From Anoxybacillus mongoliensis (GTDB lineage: Bacteria; Bacillota; Bacilli; Bacillales; Anoxybacillaceae), in NCBI RefSeq assembly GCF_014201515.1, contig NZ_JACHEQ010000007.1, forward strand, positions 1 to 64,000: a DNA stretch of 64,000 bases, in the 5' to 3' direction. The notes below the pieces were generated by a model. The model ran no database searches. It saw nothing but the letters and a program-made list of their open reading frames with translations, and had not been told where the DNA came from. Below are positions 26,348 through 34,660 of this stretch, piece after piece. How positions within the stretch are numbered: the stretch's first letter is position 1; each line of letters opens with the position of its first letter. The position numbers and the translations under genes were made by a program.

Positions 26348-27256
26348 ATGAATATTTTGATTGCTGGGGGTACTGGATTCGTCGGCAAGGCGTTGACGAC
26401 ATATTTTTCACAAAACGGGTATCATACGTATATATTAACGCGAAATGCACAAAAACGGGAGAACGATCCGTATATTCATTATGTACAATGGCTAGCGGAG
26501 GACGCTAAACCACATGAACAACTGCCTTCTATTGATGTGGTCGTAAATTTAGCTGGTGAATCGATTAATAGCGGACGTTGGAATGAAACAAGAAAGAACG
26601 CAATTATGGAAAGTAGATTACAAGCAACAAATGCGATTTATGATCTGATCGCCAAAATGAACAAAAAACCGAGCGTTGTCATTCAAGCAAGCGCAATCGG
26701 TATTTACGGTACATCGCTTAACGAAACATTTACAGAACGTCATGACACAATGGGAACAGACTTTTTAGCACAAACAGTAAAACGATGGGAAGAAGCTGGG
26801 CGACGCATGGAATCACTTGGCGTGCGCACTGTATTTATGCGTTTTGGCATTATTTTAGGGAAAGGTGGTGGAGCTCTTCCACGCATCATTTTTCCTTACA
26901 AATGGTTTATTGGTGGAACGATTGGAAGCGGGAAACAATGGATGTCATGGGTACATATAGACGACGTCATTGGGGCAATTGATTTTGCTATTCGTCATGA
27001 AACGATCTCTGGCCCGGTCAACGTCACCGCTCCATCCCCTGTGACGATGGAACAGTTCGGAAAAACAGTCGCTAAAGTTCTACATCGCCCACATTGGCTC
27101 CCTGTTCCATCCTTCGCTCTCAAACTATTGTTAGGAGAGATGAGCATGCTTGTGTTAGAAGGACAGCGTGTCATCCCAGAAAAATTACTTCAAAGAGGAT
27201 ATCATTTTTCATTTCCAACTGTTGATCAAGCATTGGCGAACATACTACAATCGTGA
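26348..27256 (+). CDS. yfhF: SDR39U1-type epimerase family protein YfhF
   Basis: NAD(P)-binding extended SDR protein of 302 residues, TIGR01777 family. The cofactor motif GGTGFVGKAL is at residues 7-16, followed by VVNLAGESINSGRW and the conserved SAIGIYG with the active-site Tyr. The C-terminal DUF1731 segment has GEMSMLVLEGQRVIPEKLL. AAAGGAGG precedes the ATG. Cell role unknown; it is next to recX as in B. subtilis. Confidence 0.9.
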   Translation: MNILIAGGTGFVGKALTTYFSQNGYHTYILTRNAQKRENDPYIHYVQWLAEDAKPHEQLPSIDVVVNLAGESINSGRWNETRKNAIMESRLQATNAIYDLIAKMNKKPSVVIQASAIGIYGTSLNETFTERHDTMGTDFLAQTVKRWEEAGRRMESLGVRTVFMRFGIILGKGGGALPRIIFPYKWFIGGTIGSGKQWMSWVHIDDVIGAIDFAIRHETISGPVNVTAPSPVTMEQFGKTVAKVLHRPHWLPVPSFALKLLLGEMSMLVLEGQRVIPEKLLQRGYHFSFPTVDQALANILQS

Positions 27257-27295
27257 CGAATACACTATTCGAAAAAAGAAATAAAGGAGTTTAAC

Positions 27296-28423
27296 ATGAA
27301 AAACATATTGCTCAAATATGGTACGGTATATCCAATTACATCTTCTCCAATGAAAGGAGCAGATGTACGTATTGAAAACGGAAAAATTGTAGAAATCGGC
27401 TACAATCTTCTTGCAGATGAGCAAACAGAAGTGATCGATGTCTCAGGAAAATACGTCTTTCCTGGGTTTATCGACGTCCATACCCATCTCGGTTTATACG
27501 ACGAAGGAACAGGATGGGCGGGTAACGATGCAAACGAAACAATTGAAACGATGACTCCGCATGTACGTGCCATTGATAGCGTATACCCTCTCGATCCTGG
27601 TTTTCGTGATGCGATCGAACACGGCATCACAACAGTTCACATTATGCCTGGAAGTGCGAACGTCATCGGCGGAACGACAGCAGTCATTAAAACACACGGA
27701 AAAAATGTCGCAAACATGATCATCAAACAACCAGCTGGGTTAAAAATTGCACTCGGTGAAAATCCAAAACGCATGCATAGCCAAGGGAATAAAGAGTCAC
27801 TTACGCGCATGGGCATTATGGGAATGCTTCGTGAAACGTTTTACAACGCAAAATACAGCGATTGTCCGCACGATTTTCGCACCATTCCAATCATTCAAGC
27901 ATTAAATCGTGAAATTCCGATTCGTGTCCATGCCCACCGTGCTGATGACATTTTATCAGCTATTCGTTTAGCTGATGAGTTTGGACTTGATTTACGTATC
28001 GAACATTGTACAGAAGGACACCTCATTGCAGAAGAACTACAAGGACGAGACTTACAAGTTTCTGTCGGACCAACACTGACACGTCGATCGAAAGTAGAGC
28101 TTAAAAACAAAAACTGGAAAACATATAAGATTTTATCTGATGCTGGCGTTCACGTCTCCATTACAACAGACCATCCGTACACGCCAATTCAATATTTGCA
28201 TATTTGCGCTGCCATTGCTGTACGCGAAGGTCTCGATGAACAAAAGGCGCTCGAAGGCATTACGATTTTACCAGCACGCAATTTAGGAGTTGATGACCGT
28301 GTCGGCAGCTTAGAGATTGGAAAAGATGCTGATATTGTTGTTTGGAACTACCATCCATTTCACTATCTTGCAACCCCTATATTTACCATGATAAACGGGG
28401 AAATAATATACAAAAAAAATTAA
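27296..28423 (+). CDS. amidohydrolase (imidazolonepropionase-like)
   Basis: Metal-dependent hydrolase of 375 residues with the composite beta-sandwich and TIM-barrel layout. Metal ligands are visible: FIDVHTHLG (about residues 60-68), HAHRADD (about 212), EHCTEGH (about 232) and the catalytic Asp in TTDHP (about 283). The C-terminal sandwich has IGKDADIVVWN. It most resembles COG1228 amidohydrolases, so a cyclic amide or dipeptide-like substrate is possible. It follows yfhF by 39 bases with AAAGGAG before the ATG. Confidence 0.85.
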   Translation: MKNILLKYGTVYPITSSPMKGADVRIENGKIVEIGYNLLADEQTEVIDVSGKYVFPGFIDVHTHLGLYDEGTGWAGNDANETIETMTPHVRAIDSVYPLDPGFRDAIEHGITTVHIMPGSANVIGGTTAVIKTHGKNVANMIIKQPAGLKIALGENPKRMHSQGNKESLTRMGIMGMLRETFYNAKYSDCPHDFRTIPIIQALNREIPIRVHAHRADDILSAIRLADEFGLDLRIEHCTEGHLIAEELQGRDLQVSVGPTLTRRSKVELKNKNWKTYKILSDAGVHVSITTDHPYTPIQYLHICAAIAVREGLDEQKALEGITILPARNLGVDDRVGSLEIGKDADIVVWNYHPFHYLATPIFTMINGEIIYKKN

Positions 28424-28518
28424 TGAAAAAACTATTTATTTTTTACACTGTTTCAAGTAAGATATAAAAGGCTATATACGAAATATATACGTTCAAAATT
28501 ATATATCGATGCGACAAT

Positions 28519-28672
28519 AAGGGAAGGCAAATGGTGCGCCACCAGCAATGCGCTGGTTCTAGTGGGTTCGATTCCCACCCCGAAATTTTTTGATTTGCAT
28601 AAATTAAAAAATTTCGAGGGTGGCTCGTTCCCTATGGTCGACTGCCCTCGCAAATGAATGGAGGGAGATCCG
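28519..28672 (+). promoter_or_regulatory. structured leader RNA with a tRNA-like T-arm, upstream of a GNAT gene
   Basis: Visible elements: outer stem AGGGAA (28520-28525) with TTCCCT (28628-28633); arm ACCAGC (28541-28546) with GCTGGT (28552-28557); a canonical T-arm GTGGG-TTCGATT-CCCAC (28562-28578); directly abutting it an 18-bp hairpin 28579-28596 with 28601-28619 (one bulged A). Competing pairs: CCACCC (28575-28580) with GGGTGG (28618-28623); CGAGGG (28615-28620) with CCCTCG (28645-28650); and CCCTC (28645-28649) with GAGGG of the ribosome binding site (28661-28665). This layout suits a cis-regulatory switch. It matches no riboswitch class known to me. Structures are drawn by eye. Confidence 0.6.
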
Positions 28673-29230
28673 ATGTTAAAAAAACGTGAACTGCAAGATT
28701 GTCAAGCGTTATACGAGCTTATGGTGCACCCAGACGTCTTCCCTTTCGTGCGCCATAAAGCATATTCGTACGAAGAGTTTTTGTTTATCACAAAACAAAC
28801 GATTGAAGCTGAAGAACGCGGTGAACTGATCTCGCGCACCATTTTAGACGAGTGGGGCAATCCGATTGGAACGATTAACTTATTTGACATTGAAGATGGC
28901 GCAGGTTTTTTAGGTACATGGCTTGGAAAACCGTATCACGGAAAAGGCTACAATCAACTTGCTAAAGATGCCTTCTTCAACGAACTGTTTTACGAACGTT
29001 CCATCAACACAATCTTCATGCGCATTCGCAAAGTCAACGTCCGCTCCACAAAAGCTGCTGAAAAACTTCCTTACGTCACCCTTGCTAACGAAACGAGAAA
29101 ACCATTATGGGAAGCCATTAATCAAGGTGAAGACATATATAACTTATATGAAATTTCTAAGGACAACTATACACTATATGCGATGCGCCAACAAAAAGTC
29201 GATGATGAACAACAATTAAAGGAAGCATAA
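28673..29230 (+). CDS. GNAT family N-acetyltransferase (RimL-like)
   Basis: A 185-residue acetyl-CoA-dependent acyltransferase. The N-terminus LQDCQALYELMVHPDVFPFV and the acetyl-CoA loop region LGTWLGKPYHGKGYNQLAKDA (here quoted in part: GKPYHGKGYNQ) fit the Acetyltransf_3 group that includes RimJ/RimL. ATG at 28673 is preferred, with GGAGGGAG six bases upstream; an in-frame start at 28658 would precede that site. The gene is monocistronic with its own terminator and sits behind the structured leader. Substrate unknown; some RimL-like enzymes act on protein N-termini and others on aminoacyl-tRNA. Confidence 0.85.
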   Translation: MLKKRELQDCQALYELMVHPDVFPFVRHKAYSYEEFLFITKQTIEAEERGELISRTILDEWGNPIGTINLFDIEDGAGFLGTWLGKPYHGKGYNQLAKDAFFNELFYERSINTIFMRIRKVNVRSTKAAEKLPYVTLANETRKPLWEAINQGEDIYNLYEISKDNYTLYAMRQQKVDDEQQLKEA

Positions 29231-29258
29231 CCTGTTCTGTGCGAACAGGTTTTTTATT
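29229..29258 (+). terminator. terminator after the GNAT gene
   Basis: AACCTGTTC and GAACAGGTT pair around a short loop and run into TTTTTT. Confidence 0.9.
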
Positions 29259-29323
29259 TGGATAATTTTTTATTTTTCTGTTCATAATGTTAACGTGACA
29301 TTTTACAAAAGCGAGGGATACAT

Positions 29324-29452
29324 ATGACTGACAAAAAGAAACGTGAGAAAACGAAAAGTACGCTATCTAGCGCACAAGAAGTGACATACGCTCGCGACTT
29401 TAAACGAGCAGATCAAGCAGGTGGATTTACTGACAAACATGCTCGCCATTAA
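29324..29452 (+). CDS. yfhE: YfhE-like small protein
   Basis: A 42-residue, Lys/Arg-rich protein beginning MTDKKKREKTKSTLSSAQEV and containing YARDFKRADQAGGF, the pattern of B. subtilis YfhE. ATG with GAGG nine bases upstream. It lies directly before yfhD, as in B. subtilis. Likely cytosolic; possibly sporulation-associated by context. Function unknown. Confidence 0.82.
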   Translation: MTDKKKREKTKSTLSSAQEVTYARDFKRADQAGGFTDKHARH

Positions 29453-29520
29453 CAACATTGTCCATTCATTTTTTTCGCTATTCATCACATGCTAGTAGCG
29501 AAAGAAAGGAGGCGACACAT

Positions 29521-29709
29521 ATGGGACGTTCACGTGGTCAAAAAGCGCGCGATAAAAACAAATCAAAAATGCCACAAGTACCAAAAACGATGAAATCAGA
29601 CGGTCACGATGTCGAGTTTTCTGCCGAATTTGCCGATCATGAAGACTTAGAGGCACAAGCGCGTGCTGAAGCAGCCGGTATTCGCCAAAGCAAAAGAAGA
29701 AAATCATAA
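29521..29709 (+). CDS. yfhD: YfhD-like small protein
   Basis: A 62-residue charged protein: basic N-terminus MGRSRGQKARDKNKSKMPQV, acidic middle EFSAEFADHEDLEAQARAEA and basic tail. It matches the YfhD family. AAAGGAGG is eight bases before the ATG at 29521; an earlier in-frame start at 29458 is rejected. Probably cotranscribed with yfhE. No known function. Confidence 0.85.
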   Translation: MGRSRGQKARDKNKSKMPQVPKTMKSDGHDVEFSAEFADHEDLEAQARAEAAGIRQSKRRKS

Positions 29710-29713
29710 AATA

Positions 29714-29754
29714 AAGAGAAGGTGTCCCGAAAGTTCTAAGGACACCTTTCTCTC
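29714..29754. terminator. terminator between yfhD and the chemoreceptor gene
   Basis: AGAGAAGGTGTCC and GGACACCTTTCTCT form a 13-base stem around 12 bases; it lies between two convergent stop codons. The T-run is interrupted by C, so strength is moderate. Confidence 0.7.
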
Positions 29755-29767
29755 ATGAATACGTATT

Positions 29768-31459
29768 TCAAACTTTAAACGTTGCAACCGCATCGCGTAG
29801 TTTTTCTGCCATTTCAGCTAACGATGTAGCTGCGGATGTTACTTCTTCACTTGATGCTAGCTGTTCTTCAGAAGATGCGGAAATTTCAGCTGTCCGTTCA
29901 ACGAATCGTTTCGCAATTGATGATACTTCATCTATAGAAGCATGAACTTGATGAACACCAGCCGACATTTGTTCTGAAACCGCTGATAGTTCTTGAATTT
30001 GTTCGTTTACCTGTTCAATTGAAAGCGAAATTTGCTCAAAAAATGTTCCTGTTTCTTCTACCAATTTTGTCCCTTGTTTCACTTCTTCTGTTCCTTTTTC
30101 AACAATGTTGACGACATGCCCTGTATTTTGTTGAATCATTTCAATTAATTGCGCAATTTGATTTGCAGACTCACGCGACTGTTCCGCCAATTTACGCACC
30201 TCATCCGCTACAACGGCAAATCCTTTCCCATGCTCTCCAGCACGTGCCGCTTCAATGGCTGCATTAAGCGCCAATAAGTTTGTTTGTTCAGCAATACCGA
30301 CAATGACGTCAACAATTTTGCCGATTTGTGTAGATTTTTCGTTTAGTTCTTTAATGACGGTATTCGTTGCATTCGTTGATTCGTTAATCGTATTCATTTG
30401 CATAACGACTTTTCGTAAATATTGTTGTCCAACAGCCGCTTGTTTCGTCGTCTCTGTCGCAGAGTTCGCTACAACAGTAGCCGTTTGAGCCATTCGTTCA
30501 ATGCCTGCCGCCATCTCACCAATCGCATGCACGCTTTCTTCTGCATGTTTTCCTTGGATTTCTGCTCCTTGAGCTACTTCTTGAATCGCTGTCGTTACCT
30601 CTTCTGTCGCTGCACTTGCCTGCTCAGCGCTTGCCATGAGTTCTTGTGCCGAAGCAGACACATGCTCTGTCGCTGCGCTTACTTGTTGAATAAGCTGTTT
30701 TAAATTGTGAGCCATTCGATTAAACGACTTCGCCAAATCACCAATTTCATCCTGATTTGTCACATGAATATCATCAACCGACAAATCACCGTGTGCAATT
30801 TTTTCAGCATGATCGGAAATTTGTTTCACTGGTCTTGCGATTTTTTCGCTAATATATAACGCAATGGCAATACTGACAAAAAAGGCTATGCCCATTGTTA
30901 TAAGCGTCATATATTTCATGTCTTTAGCTTGTTTAGATAATGTTTCGCTCATTTGTTGTAAATATTTTTGTTGAACGGTCCGAGCTTGCTCACCTGCTTC
31001 AGTTACTTCTAACGTAATGGCATTTCCTCGCTCTTTCATGAGGCGTGAAATTTCAGCCATTTGACCTTGCTTTTTGAACTCCACTGCCTGTTTCGCAATA
31101 TCACGATAGTCTTGCTCTGCTTTTACTAACCGATCAACCGCTTCCTTTGCTTTGCTCTCTAACTGTAATGATGTCATTTTTTCTTGATTATCCACAAATT
31201 CGCTCGCTGCTTGTTCAAATGCATTTAAACTTTCAGGTTTTCCGTTAATTAAATATCCCCTTACAGCAATTTGTTCGCGCAACACCGCATTTTGCATATT
31301 TGTAACAATATTTATTCGTTCAAACCCTTCTTTCATCGCATTGGAATACTGCTCATCAATTTGCTCTAACCTATTATATGTAAGCATACTTACGACAAAA
31401 AATAACAATAACACTGAAAGAAACGTCGCAATTAATTTTTTTCTTACCGTTAAACTCAT
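29768..31459 (-). CDS. methyl-accepting chemotaxis protein
   Basis: Transmembrane chemoreceptor of 563 residues. Membrane helix 1 (about 9-28), an all-helical periplasm-facing sensor of the four-helix-bundle type (about 30-183), helix 2 (about 185-205), HAMP domain (about 206-260) and a long cytoplasmic coiled coil follow. The signalling hairpin tip is [19 protein letters not shown], which docks CheA and CheW. ATG at 31459 has GGGGG eight bases upstream. Expression is probably set by the cyclic-di-GMP riboswitch upstream, tying chemotaxis to second-messenger level. Ligand unknown. Confidence 0.94.
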   Translation of the reverse strand: MSLTVRKKLIATFLSVLLLFFVVSMLTYNRLEQIDEQYSNAMKEGFERINIVTNMQNAVLREQIAVRGYLINGKPESLNAFEQAASEFVDNQEKMTSLQLESKAKEAVDRLVKAEQDYRDIAKQAVEFKKQGQMAEISRLMKERGNAITLEVTEAGEQARTVQQKYLQQMSETLSKQAKDMKYMTLITMGIAFFVSIAIALYISEKIARPVKQISDHAEKIAHGDLSVDDIHVTNQDEIGDLAKSFNRMAHNLKQLIQQVSAATEHVSASAQELMASAEQASAATEEVTTAIQEVAQGAEIQGKHAEESVHAIGEMAAGIERMAQTATVVANSATETTKQAAVGQQYLRKVVMQMNTINESTNATNTVIKELNEKSTQIGKIVDVIVGIAEQTNLLALNAAIEAARAGEHGKGFAVVADEVRKLAEQSRESANQIAQLIEMIQQNTGHVVNIVEKGTEEVKQGTKLVEETGTFFEQISLSIEQVNEQIQELSAVSEQMSAGVHQVHASIDEVSSIAKRFVERTAEISASSEEQLASSEEVTSAATSLAEMAEKLRDAVATFKV

Positions 31460-31480
31460 GATGCTTCCCCCTGTCTTAGT

Positions 31481-31521
31481 AAAATAAAAAAGCTGCCCAA
31501 ACAAAGTAAATAGAGGCAGCT
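31481..31521 (-). terminator. riboswitch-controlled terminator ahead of the chemoreceptor gene
   Basis: On the minus strand AGCTGCC (31521-31515) pairs with GGGCAGCT (31498-31491) and is followed by TTTTTTATTTT, 22 bases before the coding start. Its 5' arm overlaps CTATAGCT (31525-31518), which is complementary to AGCTATAG (31620-31613) inside the aptamer, giving an obvious antiterminator alternative. Confidence 0.85.
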
Positions 31522-31569
31522 ATAGTTCGACACGTATCCTAGAGAATGGAACCTTCTTATACTTCACAA

Positions 31570-31656
31570 GAAGGGCAACTGGCTGGCATATCTATACACA
31601 TAGACGTAGCCCCTATAGCTTTGCGCCCTACCCTTTCGAGTAGTTTGCCGATTATT
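31570..31656 (-). promoter_or_regulatory. cyclic-di-GMP-I (GEMM) riboswitch aptamer
   Basis: The minus strand carries the GEMM-I core: GGCAAAC (from 31649), the GAAA tetraloop stem CTACTCGAAAGGGTAG, the conserved GGGCGCAAAGC, a variable hairpin with TCTAT/ATAGA and the 3' tetraloop-receptor half CCAGCCAGTTGCC (31586-31574). Spacing and sequence fit the class closely. Whether it prefers c-di-GMP or the related cGAMP (a single-base difference) was not settled. It controls a chemoreceptor gene, a common target of this class. Confidence 0.88.
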
Positions 31657-31806
31657 CAATTTTTTACATTTTCATTTTATCACAACAACTATGAAAAAAG
31701 AAGCAGGTATTTGTGACCAAAAAAGCAATTTTTCCTATCGTCAATATACGAGATAAAAATTTACCTTTTTATCCAAAATTTTTTTACATTTTTTTGAACA
31801 ATCATT

Positions 31807-31824
31807 TTGTGCTATTTTTCACAA
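31807..31824. promoter_or_regulatory. candidate Rex operator upstream of adhA
   Basis: TTGTGCTATTTTTCACAA has the Rex-box layout (TTGTGnnnnnnnnCACAA, 18 bases). Rex represses fermentation genes, including alcohol dehydrogenase, when NADH is low. It overlaps a larger palindrome GTGCTATTTTT/AAAATAGCAC at 31810-31834. The rest of the 31657-31892 gap is AT-rich and should contain the promoters of both divergent genes. Confidence 0.55.
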
Positions 31825-31892
31825 AAATAGCACATGTTACATTAAATTTGCATAGACCAAAAAATCCCTTTTTGTTTTAAGGAGGACTCGTC

Positions 31893-32906
31893 ATGAAAGC
31901 TGCAGTTGTAGAGCAATTTAAAGAACCGCTACAAATTAAAGAAGTGGAAAAACCAACGATTTCATATGGCGAAGTGTTAGTACGCATCAAAGCGTGTGGA
32001 GTATGTCATACAGACTTGCATGCCGCGCATGGCGACTGGCCTGTGAAACCTAAACTGCCCCTCATTCCTGGACATGAAGGTGTCGGTGTAATTGAAGAAG
32101 TAGGTCCTGGGGTAACACATTTAAAAGTTGGAGATCGCGTAGGTATCCCTTGGCTTTATTCGGCGTGCGGTCATTGTGACTATTGCTTAAGCGGACAAGA
32201 AACATTATGCGAACGTCAACAAAACGCTGGCTATTCCGTTGATGGTGGTTATGCTGAATATTGCCGTGCTGCAGCCGATTATGTCGTAAAAATTCCTGAT
32301 AACTTATCGTTTGAAGAAGCCGCTCCAATCTTTTGCGCTGGTGTAACAACATATAAAGCGCTCAAAGTAACAGGCGCAAAACCAGGTGAATGGGTAGCGA
32401 TTTACGGTATCGGCGGGCTTGGACACGTCGCTGTTCAATATGCAAAAGCAATGGGATTAAACGTCGTCGCTGTCGATTTAGGCGATGAAAAACTTGAATT
32501 AGCTAAACAGCTTGGTGCTGATCTTTTCGTTAATCCAAAACTTGAAGATGCAGCGCAATGGATGAAAGAGAAAATTGGCGGTGTGCATGCGGCTGTCGTG
32601 ACAGCTGTATCAAAAGCAGCGTTTGAATCGGCCTACAAAGCTATTCGTCGTGGTGGCGCTTGCGTACTTGTCGGATTGCCACCTGAAGAAATGCCTATTC
32701 CAATTTTTGATACTGTGTTAAATGGAGTAAGAATTATTGGTTCCATCGTTGGTACGCGCAAAGATTTACAAGAGGCACTTCAATTTGCGGCAGAAGGAAA
32801 AGTAAAAACAATTGTCGAAGTGCAACCACTTGAAAACATTAACGACGTATTCGATCGTATGTTAAAAGGGCAAATTAACGGCCGCGTCGTGTTAAAAGTA
32901 GATTAA
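31893..32906 (+). CDS. adhA: zinc-dependent alcohol dehydrogenase (ADH-T like)
   Basis: NAD-dependent medium-chain alcohol dehydrogenase, 337 residues, very like ADH-T of thermophilic Geobacillus. Catalytic zinc ligands: Cys in KACGVCHTD (about 38), GHE (about 61) and Cys about 148 in IFCAGV. Structural zinc: the four Cys of [15 protein letters not shown] (about 92-106). NAD fold [14 protein letters not shown] (about 172-185). AAGGAGG precedes the ATG. Probably makes ethanol during fermentation and is likely repressed by Rex. Confidence 0.94.
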   Translation: MKAAVVEQFKEPLQIKEVEKPTISYGEVLVRIKACGVCHTDLHAAHGDWPVKPKLPLIPGHEGVGVIEEVGPGVTHLKVGDRVGIPWLYSACGHCDYCLSGQETLCERQQNAGYSVDGGYAEYCRAAADYVVKIPDNLSFEEAAPIFCAGVTTYKALKVTGAKPGEWVAIYGIGGLGHVAVQYAKAMGLNVVAVDLGDEKLELAKQLGADLFVNPKLEDAAQWMKEKIGGVHAAVVTAVSKAAFESAYKAIRRGGACVLVGLPPEEMPIPIFDTVLNGVRIIGSIVGTRKDLQEALQFAAEGKVKTIVEVQPLENINDVFDRMLKGQINGRVVLKVD

Positions 32907-32937
32907 AAAGAAGGCGTCTATGAGCGCCTTCTTATTT
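32905..32937. terminator. terminator between adhA and the YtkA-like gene
   Basis: AAGAAGGCG and CGCCTTCTT pair around a seven- to eight-base loop, with A-rich DNA on the left and short T-rich DNA on the right. The stop codon of the minus-strand gene lies at its right edge. Confidence 0.75.
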
Positions 32938-33669
32938 GATTTCAACAGAAAATACTTGATGGTCATGAAGGTCTTCCTTAATGACATGCACGCGAAACTG
33001 ATAAATTCCTGAAGATGCGAATGAAACTTCAGCAACATACGTTCCATTTCCTTGTTCATTCATTGTAACATATGTATGTTTCTTATCTTCTCCCTTCCAA
33101 TATTCCATCGTTACTTGCCCTTCCGTTAACGGTTTTTCATCGTATACCATTTGCACCTGAAACGTCGTACGTTCATTTTGTTTTGCTTCTTTTGGCGAAA
33201 ATGTCATATACACACGATGTTCGTGTGTATGCGAATGATTGGATTGCTTTCGTGCTTGGGTTGTTGCTCCTTGCTTTTGCTCTACACGAACTTCATTTTT
33301 TTCCATACGATGCGAATTATTCGCCGTCACATGATATGTAACAACATACACTCCATCAGCCGCAAACGTTTTCTCAGCAACATATAAACCGTTTCCTTTG
33401 TGTCGCGCAGTGATCATCTCGTCATGTTCTTCCCCTTTTCGTCTAATTTCAAATTGGACATCACTCGCATGTTCAATCGGTTTTTCTCCATCTGTAACGA
33501 CAACTTGAAGCGTCGTCGGCTCATTAACATAAATCACTTTAGGGTTTGTTTGAAATACGACCTCGATTTGCTTAGGCGGTTCTTTTTCGTTTTTTGGTGC
33601 ATCTTGTGGTGACGTACAGCCACTAAAAATGAACATAAGCGAAATAACTATCCATGCTAATTTCTTCAT
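32932..33669 (-). CDS. lipoprotein with two YtkA-like domains
   Basis: Secreted lipoprotein of 245 residues. The signal peptide (residues 1-19) ends in the lipobox FSGC. Two immunoglobulin-like YtkA/FixH-type domains follow, about 32-130 (VIYVNEPTTLQVVVTD) and 155-245 (ERTTFQVQMVYDEKPL), joined by a His-rich linker NHSHTHEHR that could bind copper or another metal. YtkA-like proteins are associated with copper handling in cytochrome oxidase assembly; that role here is inference. ATG at 33669 follows GGAGGG. Confidence 0.85.
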   Translation of the reverse strand: MKKLAWIVISLMFIFSGCTSPQDAPKNEKEPPKQIEVVFQTNPKVIYVNEPTTLQVVVTDGEKPIEHASDVQFEIRRKGEEHDEMITARHKGNGLYVAEKTFAADGVYVVTYHVTANNSHRMEKNEVRVEQKQGATTQARKQSNHSHTHEHRVYMTFSPKEAKQNERTTFQVQMVYDEKPLTEGQVTMEYWKGEDKKHTYVTMNEQGNGTYVAEVSFASSGIYQFRVHVIKEDLHDHQVFSVEIK

Positions 33670-33714
33670 TTTTTCCCTCCATTCCACTTCATGCACAATT
33701 CATTATAACAAACA

Positions 33715-33752
33715 GAAAAAAATAGCCCAAGCATTTGCCTAGGCTATTTTTT
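33715..33752 (-). terminator. terminator after the DUF2892 gene
   Basis: AAAATAGCC and GGCTATTTT form a stem with a nested AGC/GC pairing inside and A- and T-runs on both sides. The DUF2892 stop codon is inside the right arm. Confidence 0.8.
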
Positions 33753-33932
33753 CGTTGTGTTGATTCGAAATGGTACATAAAGCGGGCAAAATCTTATAAA
33801 TGCCGTAGCAATCAGAACAACTCCTAAAATGCCAACATATTTGATATTTCCTTCGAGGAAAAATAATCCTAATAACGCAACACCTAATATGAAACGAATC
33901 ATGCGATCAACTGAACCAACATTGGCTTTCAT
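33744..33932 (-). CDS. DUF2892 inner-membrane protein
   Basis: A 62-residue protein with the N-terminal signature MKANVGSVDRMIRFILG followed by two membrane helices (about 10-27 and 29-46) and the conserved FCPLYVPF at the end. The DUF2892/YgaP-like family often travels with rhodaneses or sulfur-stress genes. Here it follows a Crp/Fnr-family regulator by about 70 bases, so the regulator may control it. Function unknown. Confidence 0.85.
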   Translation of the reverse strand: MKANVGSVDRMIRFILGVALLGLFFLEGNIKYVGILGVVLIATAFIRFCPLYVPFRINTTKK

Positions 33933-34000
33933 TTTCTTTTCCTCCCCTCACCTTTCTATCTTTATCATAGAGGAAAAAAGCGAATCGCTCCGTGATAAAA

Positions 34001-34618
34001 TCACATTGTCGCAAATTTGTCACATAGTCTCTCTTTGTCCACAATTTTTATTTTCCCACGCGCGAGTTGAACGTATCCTTCTCGCTCGAGCTGTTTTAAA
34101 ATGCGGCTGACAACTTCACGCGCTGTTCCAAGCTCGATCGCAATATGTTCATGCGTCATCTCGATCATATTTGTTTTATTTATCTTGCATCTGTCAAGCA
34201 AAAATTCAATGAGACGCTTATCCATTTTTTCAAATACAATATGCTCAATCATTTGCATCATCGCCATAAACCGATTCATCATCATATCATAAACAAACGT
34301 TTGTAGCTGTGTGTTTGTTGCCATCATCGTCGTAAACGTATCCTTTGGAACAATTATCGCTTCCGCATCTTCTTCCACAATTGCAGTCGCTGGAAAAGGC
34401 GAATGCGACAATACGCTTGAAATGGTCAACACGCACGACTCCCCTCGACAAACACGATATAAATTGACTTCTTTTCCGTTTTCTCCAATTTTTGCTACTC
34501 GGATGACGCCAGAAACGATGAATGCTACATGTTCACACATATCCCCCTCCCGAAAAACAACGGTTCCTTTCGGGAGCTTTACGTTTATGTATAAGTTATC
34601 GTACAAAAATGGAAACAA
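34001..34618 (-). CDS. Crp/Fnr family transcriptional regulator
   Basis: A 205-residue regulator with an N-terminal cyclic-nucleotide-binding-type beta-roll (about 15-110; GTVVFREGDMCEHVAFIVSG) and a C-terminal winged helix with the recognition helix in MTHEHIAIELGTAREVVSRI. There is no N-terminal Cys cluster as in Fnr; three Cys (in DMCEHV, RVCRG and ESCVL) are spread in the beta-roll. TTG start at 34618 with AGGGGAG upstream. It probably regulates the DUF2892 gene that follows. The true effector is unknown. Confidence 0.88.
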   Translation of the reverse strand: MFPFLYDNLYINVKLPKGTVVFREGDMCEHVAFIVSGVIRVAKIGENGKEVNLYRVCRGESCVLTISSVLSHSPFPATAIVEEDAEAIIVPKDTFTTMMATNTQLQTFVYDMMMNRFMAMMQMIEHIVFEKMDKRLIEFLLDRCKINKTNMIEMTHEHIAIELGTAREVVSRILKQLEREGYVQLARGKIKIVDKERLCDKFATM

Positions 34619-34660
34619 TATTTCTCCCCTCTCCTTTCTTAATAATATTACAACGTATCA

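Noticed and set aside
28615..28640. T-box leader (AGGGTGG resembles the T-box core)
   Set aside because: The following bases do not match the rest of the T-box sequence (NACCGCG), and no Stem I or specifier loop was found upstream.
28519..28650. A functional tRNA gene
   Set aside because: The T-arm is canonical, but there is no upstream 5' acceptor strand, the anticodon-like loop has five bases and no CCA end exists. It cannot be a normal tRNA, so it is reported as a leader RNA.
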